Shown: positions 34,893 to 43,603, counted from the first letter of the stretch. The stretch is 64,000 nt of DNA from Shimwellia blattae DSM 4481 = NBRC 105725 (GCF_000262305.1 NC_017910.1:1054001-1118000); one strand, 5' to 3'. The notes: generated from the sequence alone by a model not told the origin. A program made the numbers and translations.

Positions 34893-35534
34893 TCAGTTAT
34901 CGGCGGCGTAGCCTTCCGGCGGCAGGGGGGCGCCGTCCAGCCAGGCTTTACCGTCGCGCATGACCAGGCGCTTGCTGGCAAACCAGCTGATGACCAGCGG
35001 GTAGATGGTGTGCTCCTGGTGCTGCACCCGGGCGGCGACGATATCTTCGTCATCTTCCGGGAATACCGGCACTTTGGCCTGTAACACCAGCGGCCCGCCA
35101 TCGAGCTCCTCGGTAACAAAATGCACGGAGGTGCCATGCTCCCGGTCGCCGTTTTCCAGCGCCCGGCGGTGGGTGTGCAGCCCCGGGTATTTCGGCAGCA
35201 GGGAAGGGTGGATATTCAGCATCCGCCCCTGATAGTGCTGCACAAACCCGGCGCTGAGGATACGCATATACCCCGCCAGCACCACCAGATCCGGCTGCCA
35301 GGCGTCTATCTGCGCCATCAGCTGGTTATCAAACTCCTCGCGGCTGGCACTGGCCGCCGGCAGGACCACCCGGGCCGGGATCCCGGCCATCTCCGCCCGT
35401 TGCAGCCCGTAAGCATCCGCTTTATTGCTGAATACCGCACAGATATTCCCGGCAATTTTGCCCTGCTGGCAGGCGTCGATAATCGCCTGCAGGTTGCTGC
35501 CGTTGCCGGAAATCAGCACTATGATGCGCGTCAT
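34893..35534 (-). CDS. purN: Phosphoribosylglycinamide formyltransferase 1 (N10-formyl-THF dependent)
   Basis: A 213-residue GART. The glycinamide ribonucleotide site ISGNGSNLQAI lies near residue 8, and the catalytic Asn-His-Asp triad falls in the MLNIHPSLLP segment and the later conserved Asp. It transfers a formyl group to GAR in the third step of purine synthesis. Its ATG directly follows the purM stop (TAAATG), giving tight coupling. Confidence 0.97.
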   Translation of the reverse strand: MTRIIVLISGNGSNLQAIIDACQQGKIAGNICAVFSNKADAYGLQRAEMAGIPARVVLPAASASREEFDNQLMAQIDAWQPDLVVLAGYMRILSAGFVQHYQGRMLNIHPSLLPKYPGLHTHRRALENGDREHGTSVHFVTEELDGGPLVLQAKVPVFPEDDEDIVAARVQHQEHTIYPLVISWFASKRLVMRDGKAWLDGAPLPPEGYAADN

Positions 35535-36572
35535 TTATGCGATAACCACAGGTTGCCCGGCGTCGGAGGCGTTAATCGAGCCGATAACCCACGCGGTCTC
35601 GCCAAGCCCGTTAAGCAGCTCAACGGCCCCCGCAGCCTGATCTGCCGGCAGGGCGATAACCATCCCTACCCCGCAGTTGAAGGTGCGGTACATTTCGTGG
35701 CGACTGACATTACCCGCCTGCTGCATCCAGGTGAAGATGGCCGGCCACTGCCAGCTGGACTCATCAATCACCGCCTGGGTGTTGTCTGGCAGTACGCGGG
35801 GGATATTCTCCCAGAAGCCGCCGCCGGTCAGGTGGGCGATGGCGTGAACATCGGCGTTCGCAATCAGCTCCAGCACCGGTTTAACATAGATACGGGTGGG
35901 CGCCAGCAGGTGGTCTGCCAGGGATTTGCCCTCCAGCATGTCAGCCAGCGGATCGGCACCGCTGACTTCAAGAATTTTGCGCACCAGCGAGTAGCCATTA
36001 GAGTGGGGGCCACTGGAGGCCAGCGCCACCAGAACATCGCCGTCGGCCACTTTACTGCCGTCGATGATGTCAGCCTTCTCAACCACGCCAACACAAAAGC
36101 CCGCCACGTCGTAATCTTCACCGTGATACATGCCCGGCATTTCGGCGGTTTCGCCACCCACCAGCGCACAGCCGGACTGCAGGCAACCTTCGGCGATACC
36201 GGTTATCACGCTGGCGGCGGTGTCCACGTCCAGCTTCCCGGTGGCGTAGTAATCAAGGAAAAACAGCGGTTCGGCCCCCTGAACCACCAGGTCGTTCACG
36301 CACATGGCCACCAGATCAATGCCAATGGTGTCATGGCGCTGTAAATCCATCGCCAGGCGCAGCTTGGTGCCTACCCCGTCGGTGCCGGAAACCAGCACCG
36401 GCTCGCGGTATTTTTGCGGTAACGCACACAGGGCACCGAACCCGCCCAGACCCCCCATGACTTCCGGACGACGGGTTTTTTTTACAACGCCTTTAATTCG
36501 GTCAACCAGCGCATTCCCTGCATCAATATCAACACCGGCATCTTTATAGCTAAGAGAGGTTTTATCGGTCAC
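35535..36572 (-). CDS. purM: Phosphoribosylformylglycinamidine cyclo-ligase (AIR synthetase)
   Basis: A 345-residue AIR synthetase with the conserved GTDGVGTKLRLA and VGGETAEMPGMY segments that bind ATP and substrate. It starts at GTG (MTDKTSLSYKDAG), as E. coli purM does. It closes the imidazole ring of FGAM in purine synthesis. It is first in a purMN operon and divergent from upp across a PurR-type operator. Confidence 0.97.
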   Translation of the reverse strand: MTDKTSLSYKDAGVDIDAGNALVDRIKGVVKKTRRPEVMGGLGGFGALCALPQKYREPVLVSGTDGVGTKLRLAMDLQRHDTIGIDLVAMCVNDLVVQGAEPLFFLDYYATGKLDVDTAASVITGIAEGCLQSGCALVGGETAEMPGMYHGEDYDVAGFCVGVVEKADIIDGSKVADGDVLVALASSGPHSNGYSLVRKILEVSGADPLADMLEGKSLADHLLAPTRIYVKPVLELIANADVHAIAHLTGGGFWENIPRVLPDNTQAVIDESSWQWPAIFTWMQQAGNVSRHEMYRTFNCGVGMVIALPADQAAGAVELLNGLGETAWVIGSINASDAGQPVVIA

Positions 36573-36627
36573 GGCTCAAGTCCCCACGGGTGGTATAGAG
36601 AAGAAAACGGCGCAATTCTATCAGTCA

Positions 36628-36643
36628 GGGCAAACGTTTGCGA
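36628..36643 (-). promoter_or_regulatory. PurR operator in the purM/upp divergent region
   Basis: GGGCAAACGTTTGCGA matches the PurR consensus ACGCAAACGTTTGCGT at 13 of 16 positions, including the whole central dyad. It lies 56 bases upstream of purM, as in the known purMN promoter. Confidence 0.85.
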
Positions 36644-36745
36644 GCCTCTTATAAGCGGGATATGAATTATTATTAACGTGGGCTCTTTGCCATTCCGTTG
36701 ATCCAGATCAGGCACCTTAGATATGGCGCTGCGCAAAAAAAGCGG

Positions 36746-36751
36746 TATAAT
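36746..36751 (+). promoter_or_regulatory. -10 box of a probable upp promoter
   Basis: A consensus TATAAT lies 44 bases before the upp ATG. No good -35 hexamer is visible at 17-base spacing, so recognition may depend on other elements. Confidence 0.45.
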
Positions 36752-36794
36752 CCGGCGATTTTTTTTGCGGTTGCCGCTTTTTAGGAGAATGAGT

Positions 36795-37421
36795 ATGAAG
36801 ATCGTGGAAGTGAAACACCCACTCGTTAAACATAAGCTGGGCCTGATGCGTGAGCACGACATCAGCACCAAACGCTTTCGTGAACTCGCCTCTGAAGTTG
36901 GTAGCCTGCTGACCTACGAAGCGACTGCCGATCTTGAGACAGAAAAAGTCACCATTGAGGGCTGGAACGGCCCGGTTGAGATTGAACAGATCAAGGGTAA
37001 GAAAATTACTGTTGTGCCGATTCTGCGCGCAGGTCTGGGCATGATGGAAGGGGTGCTGGAGCATGTTCCCAGCGCCCGTATCAGTGTGGTCGGGATCTAC
37101 CGTAATGAAGAGACCCTTGAGCCGGTTCCTTACTTCCAGAAACTGGTCTCCAACATTGATGAGCGCATGGCGCTGGTGGTTGACCCGATGCTGGCAACCG
37201 GCGGCTCGATGATAGCCACTATCGATTTACTGAAAAAAGCCGGCTGCAACAGCATTAAGGTGCTGGTGCTGGTGGCCGCGCCGGAAGGGATTGCCGCACT
37301 GGAAAAAGCGCACCCGGATGTTGAGCTGTATACGGCGTCGGTTGACCAGGGGCTCAATGAGCACGGGTACATCATTCCTGGCCTCGGCGATGCGGGCGAT
37401 AAGATATTTGGTACTAAATAA
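36795..37421 (+). CDS. upp: Uracil phosphoribosyltransferase
   Basis: A 208-residue UPRT. The PRPP loop DPMLATGGS is near residue 131, and the uracil-binding YIIPGLGDAGD is near the C-terminus. The start is MKIVEVKHP after a TAGGAGAATG ribosome site; 24 upstream in-frame codons are non-homologous. It converts uracil and PRPP to UMP in salvage. uraA follows after a hairpin, so importer and enzyme are linked. Confidence 0.98.
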   Translation: MKIVEVKHPLVKHKLGLMREHDISTKRFRELASEVGSLLTYEATADLETEKVTIEGWNGPVEIEQIKGKKITVVPILRAGLGMMEGVLEHVPSARISVVGIYRNEETLEPVPYFQKLVSNIDERMALVVDPMLATGGSMIATIDLLKKAGCNSIKVLVLVAAPEGIAALEKAHPDVELYTASVDQGLNEHGYIIPGLGDAGDKIFGTK

Positions 37422-37428
37422 CAATTTG

Positions 37429-37456
37429 AGCCGACTTGATAGTCGGCTTTTTTTTG
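37429..37456 (+). terminator. Intrinsic terminator or attenuator between upp and uraA
   Basis: AGCCGACT pairs perfectly with AGTCGGCT around loop TGAT and is followed by a run of eight T residues. Partial read-through would give lower uraA than upp expression. Confidence 0.88.
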
Positions 37457-37495
37457 GTTCGTTCCACTGAAAAAAACAATACTGAGGAAAATACT

Positions 37496-38776
37496 ATGAC
37501 ACGCCGGGCCATCGGGGTAAGCGAAAGACCACCATTACTACAAACTATCCCGCTCAGTCTGCAACACCTGTTTGCGATGTTTGGCGCAACGGTCCTGGTG
37601 CCGATTATGTTTCATATTAACCCGGCCACCGTGTTGCTGTTTAACGGTATCGGGACACTGCTGTATCTGTTTATCTGTAAGGGGAAGATCCCCGCCTATC
37701 TTGGCTCCAGCTTTGCGTTTATCTCCCCGGTATTGTTACTGCTGCCCCTGGGGTATGAAGTGGCCCTCGGCGGTTTTATTATGTGCGGCGTGCTGTTTTG
37801 CCTGGTGGCGCTGATTGTTAAAAAGGCCGGCACCGGCTGGCTGGATGTGATGTTCCCCCCGGCGGCCATGGGCGCAATCGTTGCCGTTATCGGTCTGGAG
37901 CTGGCGGGCGTGGCGGCCAATATGGCGGGCCTGCTGCCGGCAGACGGCACCACGCCGGATACCAAAGCGATCACCGTCTCCCTGGTGACCCTGGCGGTAA
38001 CGATTTTCGGCTCGGTGCTGTTTCGCGGCTTCCTGGCGATTATCCCTATCCTGATTGGTGTGCTGGTGGGCTATGCGCTCTCTTTTGCCATGGGCATGGT
38101 GGATATTACCCCGATCCGCGATGCGCACTGGTTTGCACTGCCGACCTTCTATACCCCGCGTTTTGAGTGGTTTGCGATTTTCACCATTCTGCCTGCGGCG
38201 CTGGTGGTGATTGCTGAGCACGTTGGCCACCTGGTGGTCACGGCGAATATTGTGAAAAGAGATCTGCTGCGCGATCCGGGCCTGCACCGCTCCATGTTTG
38301 CAAACGGCTTTTCAACCATTGTTTCCGGCTTCTTCGGCTCCACGCCGAACACCACCTACGGTGAGAACATTGGCGTGATGGCTATCACCCGGGTATACAG
38401 CACCTGGGTCATTGGCGGGGCGGCGATTTTCGCTATCCTGCTCTCCTGTGTGGGCAAGCTGGCGGCGGCTATCCAGATTATCCCGGTGCCGGTAATGGGC
38501 GGGGTGTCTCTGCTGCTGTACGGGGTTATCGGTGCGTCCGGTATCCGTGTGCTGATTGAGTCAAAAGTGGACTACAGCAAAGCCCAGAACCTGATCCTGA
38601 CGTCCGTTATTCTGATTATCGGTGTCAGCGGCGCGAAGGTGCATATTGGCGCTGCGGAACTCAAGGGGATGGCGCTGGCGACCATCGTCGGGGTTGGCCT
38701 GAGCCTTATCTTTAAAGTGATAAGCCTGGTTCGCCCGGAAGAGGAAATACAGGAGAGCGACGAAAAGCGCGCCTGA
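37496..38776 (+). CDS. uraA: Uracil:proton symporter UraA
   Basis: A 426-residue NCS2 transporter with about 14 transmembrane segments. The NCS2 signature region includes AEHVGHLVVTANIV (near residue 241) and FFGSTPNTTYGENIGVMAIT (near 281), with the uracil-binding Glu residues in these segments. The start is at MTRRAIGVSERP after ACTGAGGAAAA; the frame is open upstream through the terminator but without homology. It imports uracil at the inner membrane for Upp. Confidence 0.97.
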   Translation: MTRRAIGVSERPPLLQTIPLSLQHLFAMFGATVLVPIMFHINPATVLLFNGIGTLLYLFICKGKIPAYLGSSFAFISPVLLLLPLGYEVALGGFIMCGVLFCLVALIVKKAGTGWLDVMFPPAAMGAIVAVIGLELAGVAANMAGLLPADGTTPDTKAITVSLVTLAVTIFGSVLFRGFLAIIPILIGVLVGYALSFAMGMVDITPIRDAHWFALPTFYTPRFEWFAIFTILPAALVVIAEHVGHLVVTANIVKRDLLRDPGLHRSMFANGFSTIVSGFFGSTPNTTYGENIGVMAITRVYSTWVIGGAAIFAILLSCVGKLAAAIQIIPVPVMGGVSLLLYGVIGASGIRVLIESKVDYSKAQNLILTSVILIIGVSGAKVHIGAAELKGMALATIVGVGLSLIFKVISLVRPEEEIQESDEKRA

Positions 38777-38860
38777 TGCCGGGCCGGGCGGAGAGTTCCG
38801 CCCGGTTATGGTTTTGTGGTAAACTCACCCCGTTTTTACGCCATACCTGAAGAGGTTCCT

Positions 38861-39562
38861 CTGAATACACCGGCACAGCTCTCTTTGCCCCTCTACTTAC
38901 CTGACGATGAAACCTTCGCGAGTTTCTGGCCAGGGGATAACGCCTCCTTATTAGCGGCCCTGCAAAATGTGTTGCGTCAGGAGCACAGCGGGTACATCTA
39001 TCTGTGGGGCCGGGAAGGTGCCGGTCGCAGCCATTTGCTGCACGCGGCCTGTGCGGAGCTTTCCCAGCGTGGCGATGCGGTCGGCTATGTGCCGCTGGAT
39101 AAGCGCACGTGGTTTGTTCCGGAAGTGCTGGACGGTATGGAGCAACTGGCGCTGGTGTGCATTGATAATATTGAGTGTGTCGCCGGGGATGACCCGTGGG
39201 AAATGGGCATTTTCAATCTCTATAACCGCATTCTGGAATCCGGAAAGACCCGGTTACTGATTACCGGCGATCGCCCTCCGCGCCAGCTGAATCTGCACCT
39301 GCCGGATCTCTCCTCGCGCCTTGACTGGGGGCAGATTTACAAACTCCAGCCCCTGTCTGACGACGACAAGCTCCAGGCGCTACAGCTGCGTGCCCGGCTG
39401 CGCGGGTTTGAGCTACCGGAAGATGTGGGGCGCTTTTTGCTCAAGCGGCTGGACCGGGAGATGCGCACGCTGTTTATGACCCTCGACCAGCTGGATCACG
39501 CCTCGATTACGGCGCAGCGCAAATTAACCATTCCGTTCGTTAAAGAGATCCTTCATCTCTAG
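38861..39562 (+). CDS. hda: DnaA regulatory inactivator Hda, probable CTG start
   Basis: A 233-residue AAA+ protein homologous to the DnaA ATPase domain. The clamp-binding motif QLSLPL is at residues 6-11, Walker A is GREGAGRSH, and a Walker B (LVCIDNIE) and sensor regions follow. Homology to E. coli Hda begins at Leu-Asn-Thr-Pro-Ala, encoded by CTG preceded by AGAGG at 5-base spacing; E. coli hda is known to use CTG. A GTG 45 bases upstream is in frame but non-homologous. With the loaded beta clamp, Hda promotes ATP hydrolysis by DnaA (RIDA) and limits replication initiation. Confidence 0.94.
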   Translation: MNTPAQLSLPLYLPDDETFASFWPGDNASLLAALQNVLRQEHSGYIYLWGREGAGRSHLLHAACAELSQRGDAVGYVPLDKRTWFVPEVLDGMEQLALVCIDNIECVAGDDPWEMGIFNLYNRILESGKTRLLITGDRPPRQLNLHLPDLSSRLDWGQIYKLQPLSDDDKLQALQLRARLRGFELPEDVGRFLLKRLDREMRTLFMTLDQLDHASITAQRKLTIPFVKEILHL

Positions 39563-39625
39563 TTTCCCTGGCCCGGCGAACCTGCTAATGGCCGTTTTGG
39601 GGGATGGAACACAGTAACACGATTC

Positions 39626-40019
39626 GGAACATGTTCGTTCAGTGAGCCTGTTCCGCTCCCCGACCCCCGGTATTCCTTTGTTGCACCCGAACCTGGTCGC
39701 GTCCTAAAGGGGAATGCCGATTCCCCTTTAGGGATACCCCCGGCCCGCGGGGAAACTGTCGCTGCGCGATACGCTCTGCTGCGCTTCAATCCTGCGGTCC
39801 GGTCGGGATTATTCGCCTCATCCATGAGGCTCACCCCTCCGGGGCCAGCGCAAGCGCTGTTTAACATTGTTCCTGACAATGTTAAACGACATCCTGTCTC
39901 AGCCCTCCCTGTGGCGGCCATCCGGGCCGCCACCCCTGGTCTTTTCAGCTTCGCGCCGCCAGTTTCTTTTACGCGGGACTGGAAAACCCCTGCGGTAAAA
40001 CAACACAGTTTCAGCGGCT
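39626..40019 (+). repeat. Structured repeat element, copy 1
   Basis: Reading left to right it contains a GGAACA/TGTTCC-bounded start, TTCCGCTCCCCGAC, GAACCTGGTCGCGT, a 13-bp hairpin (39703-39732), a 79-base core (39806-39884) with two hairpins, a 9-bp hairpin (39911-39933) and a TTTA-GCGGG tail. The same order of blocks occurs in copy 2 on the opposite strand. No protein-coding signal is seen. Confidence 0.8.
39806..39884 (+). repeat. 79-bp perfect inverted repeat, left arm
   Basis: Identical to the reverse complement of 40159-40237 over all 79 bases. It contains GCCTCAT/ATGAGGC (39815-39830) and TAACATTGT/ACAATGTTA (39862-39884) hairpins. The spacer between arms is 274 bases. Confidence 0.95.
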
Positions 40020-40437
40020 GAAATGCCGCTGAACGTTTGTTAATAGCCGCGAGGGTGTTAAACCCCCGCATAAAGGCAATCGGCGGAAACGCAGGTGCGG
40101 CTCAAGGACTGGCTGCCAGGATGGCAGCCAGAAGGAAGGTTGAGGCATGGATGCCGCATAACATTGTCAGGAACAATGTTAAACAGCGCTTGCGCTGGCC
40201 CCGGAGGGGTGAGCCTCATGGATGAGGCGAATAATCCTGACTGGTCCGCCAGAGCAAGCCGGAGTTGCAGCGAACCGCGCAGCGGCGATTGACCGCGGGC
40301 CGGCGAGGTCTCCAGGAGGGGGCCGGTTCCCCCTCCTGGAACGCGACCAGGTTCCGCACACAACATATGAGTGTCCATCGTCGGGGAGCGGAACCCGTTC
40401 ACCGGGCGTTCATATGTCTGAACCTGATGTGGGTGAG
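40020..40437 (-). repeat. Structured repeat element, copy 2 (inverted)
   Basis: On the minus strand, reading from 40437 down, it repeats the block order of copy 1: TTCCGCTCCCCGAC, GGAACCTGGTCGCGT, an 11-bp hairpin (40312-40339), the identical 79-base core (40159-40237), a 9-bp hairpin (40109-40131) and a TTTA-GCGGG tail. The two copies meet at a central palindrome (40010-40033, TTCAGCGGC/GCCGCTGAA). Confidence 0.8.
40159..40237 (-). repeat. 79-bp perfect inverted repeat, right arm
   Basis: Perfect reverse complement of 39806-39884. Sequence outside the core in both copies is clearly diverged, so identity of this block is not simply recent duplication of the whole element. Confidence 0.95.
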
Positions 40438-40464
40438 AAAAAAAACGCTAGCGGGCGCTAAGCG
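40438..40464 (-). terminator. Intrinsic terminator of the bepA-yfgD operon
   Basis: On the minus strand a CGCT(T)AGC / GCTAGCG stem with a 4-base loop is followed by eight T residues. It lies immediately after the yfgD stop. Confidence 0.85.
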
Positions 40465-40465
40465 C

Positions 40466-40822
40466 TCAGAGTATCTCCAGCACCTGCTCTGGCGGGCGGC
40501 CAATGCGCGCCTGGCCGTGGCTTACGACTATCGGGCGCTCTATCAGCTTCGGGTGGGTAACCATGGCGTCAAGCAGGGCGTCTTCACTAAGATTGGTATC
40601 GGCCAGATTCAGGCTCTTATACAGATCTTCTTTATGGCGCATTAACTCCCGGGCGCTGTGCATCCCCAGCATACTGAGCAACTGTTGCAGCGTGGCTTTG
40701 TCGGGCGGGGTCTCCAGGTAGAGCACCACCTGGGGGCTGACCCCGTGGGCCTGCAACAGCGCCAGCGTTTCGCGGCTTTTGGAACAGCGGGGGTTATGAT
40801 AAATGGTCACGTCTGAACTCAT
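40466..40822 (-). CDS. yfgD: ArsC/Spx-family protein YfgD
   Basis: A 118-residue arsenate-reductase-like protein with the conserved HNPRCSKSRETL segment (Cys near residue 13) and RPPEQVLEIL end. It matches E. coli YfgD in length and sequence. True arsenate reductase activity is unproven; the chromosomal position next to bepA is conserved in enterics. It overlaps the bepA stop by 4 bases (ATGA-type coupling) and is the last gene of the operon. Confidence 0.92.
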   Translation of the reverse strand: MSSDVTIYHNPRCSKSRETLALLQAHGVSPQVVLYLETPPDKATLQQLLSMLGMHSARELMRHKEDLYKSLNLADTNLSEDALLDAMVTHPKLIERPIVVSHGQARIGRPPEQVLEIL

Positions 40823-42303
40823 CGGGATTCCTTAACGTTTTTCATATAGGGGCGGAAGCGTTGCTGTAACGTGCGGAACTGATCAATACGCGCATCGTAG
40901 CGCGCCTGCTGCAGGCTCCCCAGTTTGACCTGGTTGCTGGCACTGCTCAGCAGCGATATGGCCTGATCCAGATTACCAATCAGCCCCATCACCTCAGCCC
41001 TGGCGGCCAGCTCCTGATCCCGGTTCCCCAGTGCAGACTGGGCCTGGGCCAGCAGATCCCAGCCGTTGGTGTCGTCCGGGTGGCTGAAGGTATAGCGGTT
41101 GAGCAGGGTAACGGCACCTGCCGGTTGCCCCCCCTCGACCATGGCGTTGGCGAGGTTCAGCTGCAATACCGGATTTGTGCGCGAGCCCGGAGCGGCCTGC
41201 AGGCGTTTAATGGCGTCGGCGGCTTTATTCTGGCCAAGGTCGATATCGGTCATCAGATCCAGATACCAGGGGTTGTCCGGGTGGGCGCTGAGCAGGGGCT
41301 GAAGCTCCCGGGCGGCACCGGCGAAGTCTTTGTTTTGCATCGCCACCACGGCCCGGCCGTAGCGGGCGGCTGTCTGTTCGCGGCTGTTGCCGTTTGACCA
41401 GTTAGCCAGCATGTCGGTCACCAGCCCTTTCTGGTTTTCCGGCCCGTACATGCCCATCATCCTGGCCCGGGCCAGATAGAACTCTTCAGAAGACTGCACC
41501 ACCACCGGGCGCATCTGGCTGGCGCGGTTGCGGGCATCCGACAGGCGGCTTTCCGGCAGGGGGTGGGTGAGCAGAATTTCCGGTGGCCGGGTCGCATAAC
41601 GGGACTGGTCGAGCAGCTTCTCCATAAAGGCGGGCATGGCCTGGGGATCAAACCCGGCCCGTTGCAGCACCTGAATGCCGATGCGGTCCGCCTCCTGCTC
41701 ATTTTGCTGGGTAAAGCTGATCATCCCCTGCTGGGTGCCCGCCATTGTGCCGGTCAGGGCCGCCATCCCCGCCTGGGGGCTGGCCATCGCCAGTAAAATA
41801 GAGCCCAGCGCACCCACCCAGGTCAGGGGGGCGTTGCGCTGCTGGTCTTCCATGGCCCGGGCCAGATGGCGCTGGGTCACGTGGGAGATTTCGTGCGCCA
41901 GCACCGATGCCAGCTGGCTTTCATTGTCTGTGTAGCGAAACAGCGCCGAGTGCAGCACCACATTGCCGCCAAAAAAGGCGAAGGCGTTAATATCGTTATT
42001 GTTAATCAGATAAAAATGGAACGGGGTACGCACCGAGTTCGCGTGGGACACCAGGCGGCTGCCGAGATTATTGACATACTGCACCAGCAAGGGATCGTTG
42101 ATAAGCGGTGCGCTGCCGCGTAACTGGCGGACATAAAAATCCCCCATCTGCAGCTCCTGACCAATAGACAGGGTATTGCCCGCAGAGGTGCCGATATCCG
42201 GCAGTTGATCCATGCTGGTATCCGCACGGGCGGGGAGCGCCTGGCCGGTAAATACTCCGGCAACCAGCGCGGCGATTAATGTTGTTTTTAGTTGCCTGAG
42301 CAT
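40819..42303 (-). CDS. bepA: BepA, periplasmic metalloprotease and chaperone
   Basis: A 494-residue M48 peptidase with an N-terminal signal peptide (about residues 1-27, ending ALPARA). The zinc motif HEISH lies in LAHEISHVTQRHL and a third ligand Glu in NEQEADRIG; a C-terminal TPR superhelix follows from about residue 310. BepA promotes LptD assembly and degrades misassembled outer-membrane proteins at the Bam complex. It is the promoter-proximal gene of bepA-yfgD and divergent from perM. Confidence 0.96.
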   Translation of the reverse strand: MLRQLKTTLIAALVAGVFTGQALPARADTSMDQLPDIGTSAGNTLSIGQELQMGDFYVRQLRGSAPLINDPLLVQYVNNLGSRLVSHANSVRTPFHFYLINNNDINAFAFFGGNVVLHSALFRYTDNESQLASVLAHEISHVTQRHLARAMEDQQRNAPLTWVGALGSILLAMASPQAGMAALTGTMAGTQQGMISFTQQNEQEADRIGIQVLQRAGFDPQAMPAFMEKLLDQSRYATRPPEILLTHPLPESRLSDARNRASQMRPVVVQSSEEFYLARARMMGMYGPENQKGLVTDMLANWSNGNSREQTAARYGRAVVAMQNKDFAGAARELQPLLSAHPDNPWYLDLMTDIDLGQNKAADAIKRLQAAPGSRTNPVLQLNLANAMVEGGQPAGAVTLLNRYTFSHPDDTNGWDLLAQAQSALGNRDQELAARAEVMGLIGNLDQAISLLSSASNQVKLGSLQQARYDARIDQFRTLQQRFRPYMKNVKESR

Positions 42304-42529
42304 AACTTTTGTCCTGTAAAGTCAGTTCCCGTTTTTGACCGGCCAGACAGTAAATTGTTCATTTGTTCCGATTGACTGGGAGTGTAGCCGCTCCCGGGCG
42401 GGAATGAAATGCCATTCATACGCCGATTCAGCCGCCCGGCGCGGCGGTAAAAATCTGATACTTTATTGTGACAATTCGCTACACTGCGTGGCTGATTATT
42501 ATCACCTGTGGTGATCAAGGACACGATCG

Positions 42530-43603
42530 ATGCTTGATTTGATATTGCAGTGGTACCGCCGCCGTTTCAGCGATCCGGAAGCGATAGCGTTGCTGGTTAT
42601 CTTGTGTGCGGGTTTTCTGATTTTATTCTTCTTTTCCGGCATTCTGGCCCCGCTGCTGGTGGCCCTTGTTCTGGCCTATCTGCTGGAGTGGCCCACGGTA
42701 CGCCTGGAGCGGCTGGGCTGTTCCCGGCGCCTGGCAACCTCCCTGGTGCTGGTGGTCTTTGTGGGCATTTTGCTGCTCCAGGTGCTGGTGGTGGCGCCGA
42801 TTGCCTGGCAGCAGGGCATTTATCTGATTCGCGATATGCCCGGCATGCTGACAAAATTATCCGATTTTGCCTCCACCCTGCCTGAGCGCTACCCGGCGCT
42901 GGTGGATGCCGGGATCATTGATGCCATTGCTGAAAATATGCGCACCCGGCTGGCGGCCATGGGCGACTCGGTGGTGAAGCTGTCCCTGGCGTCGCTGGTC
43001 GGGCTGCTGACACTCTCTATTTATCTGGTGCTTGTGCCGCTGATGGTGTTCTTTCTGGTGAAAGACAAAACCCAGATGCTCAACGCGGTGCGCCGGGTGC
43101 TGCCGCGTAATCACGGTCTGGCCGGGCAAGTGTGGCAGGAGATGAACCAGCAGATCAGTAACTATATCCGCGGCAAAGTGGTGGAAATGGTGGTGGTCGG
43201 GGTGAGCACCTGGATTGCCTTTATCTTGTTTGGTCTCAACTATTCGCTGTTGCTGGCGGTGCTGGTGGGCTTCTCGGTGCTGATCCCGTATATCGGGGCG
43301 GTGGCGGTGACTATCCCGGTGGTGTGTGTGGCGCTGTTCCAGTTCGGGCTGACCACCGAGTTCTGGAGCCTGTTTGCGGTCTATCTGGTTATTCAGGCGC
43401 TGGACGGTAACCTGCTGGTGCCGGTGCTGTTTTCCGAAGCGGTAAACCTGCACCCGCTGGTGATTATATTGTCGGTGGTGATTTTCGGCGGGCTGTGGGG
43501 GTTCTGGGGGGTATTTTTCGCCATTCCGCTGGCCACGCTTATCAAGGCCGTATGGCATGTACTGCCGGACAACCCGGTGCGGGATACGCCAGATACGCAA
43601 TAA
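42530..43603 (+). CDS. perM: AI-2E family transporter-like membrane protein PerM
   Basis: A 357-residue polytopic inner-membrane protein of the AI-2E transporter family (UPF0118), with about seven to eight hydrophobic helices and the conserved DGNLLVPVLFSEAVNLHPL segment near residue 290. Family members include autoinducer-2 exporters and Na+/H+ antiporters; PerM's own substrate is not firmly known. In E. coli the hyf/focB block lies between this gene and bcp; it is absent here. Confidence 0.9.
   Translation: MLDLILQWYRRRFSDPEAIALLVILCAGFLILFFFSGILAPLLVALVLAYLLEWPTVRLERLGCSRRLATSLVLVVFVGILLLQVLVVAPIAWQQGIYLIRDMPGMLTKLSDFASTLPERYPALVDAGIIDAIAENMRTRLAAMGDSVVKLSLASLVGLLTLSIYLVLVPLMVFFLVKDKTQMLNAVRRVLPRNHGLAGQVWQEMNQQISNYIRGKVVEMVVVGVSTWIAFILFGLNYSLLLAVLVGFSVLIPYIGAVAVTIPVVCVALFQFGLTTEFWSLFAVYLVIQALDGNLLVPVLFSEAVNLHPLVIILSVVIFGGLWGFWGVFFAIPLATLIKAVWHVLPDNPVRDTPDTQ

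Larger units (their letters stand above)
39563..40465. other. Non-coding insertion between hda and yfgD
   Basis: This 903-base region has no supportable gene. Almost all of it is two inverted copies of a hairpin-rich element, described separately, followed by the yfgD terminator. The open frames on both strands mirror each other and arise from the inverted repeat. Confidence 0.8.

Noticed and set aside
35121..36344. 407-codon plus-strand frame across purN and purM
   Set aside because: Antisense across two conserved genes; a His/Arg/Gln-rich translation is the usual signature of a shadow frame.
39559..40402. Several 60-170 codon frames on both strands between hda and yfgD, some sharing peptide segments
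   Set aside because: The shared peptides (for example PPGPAQALFN) arise because the DNA is an inverted repeat; frames are interrupted differently in the two copies and lack ribosome sites.
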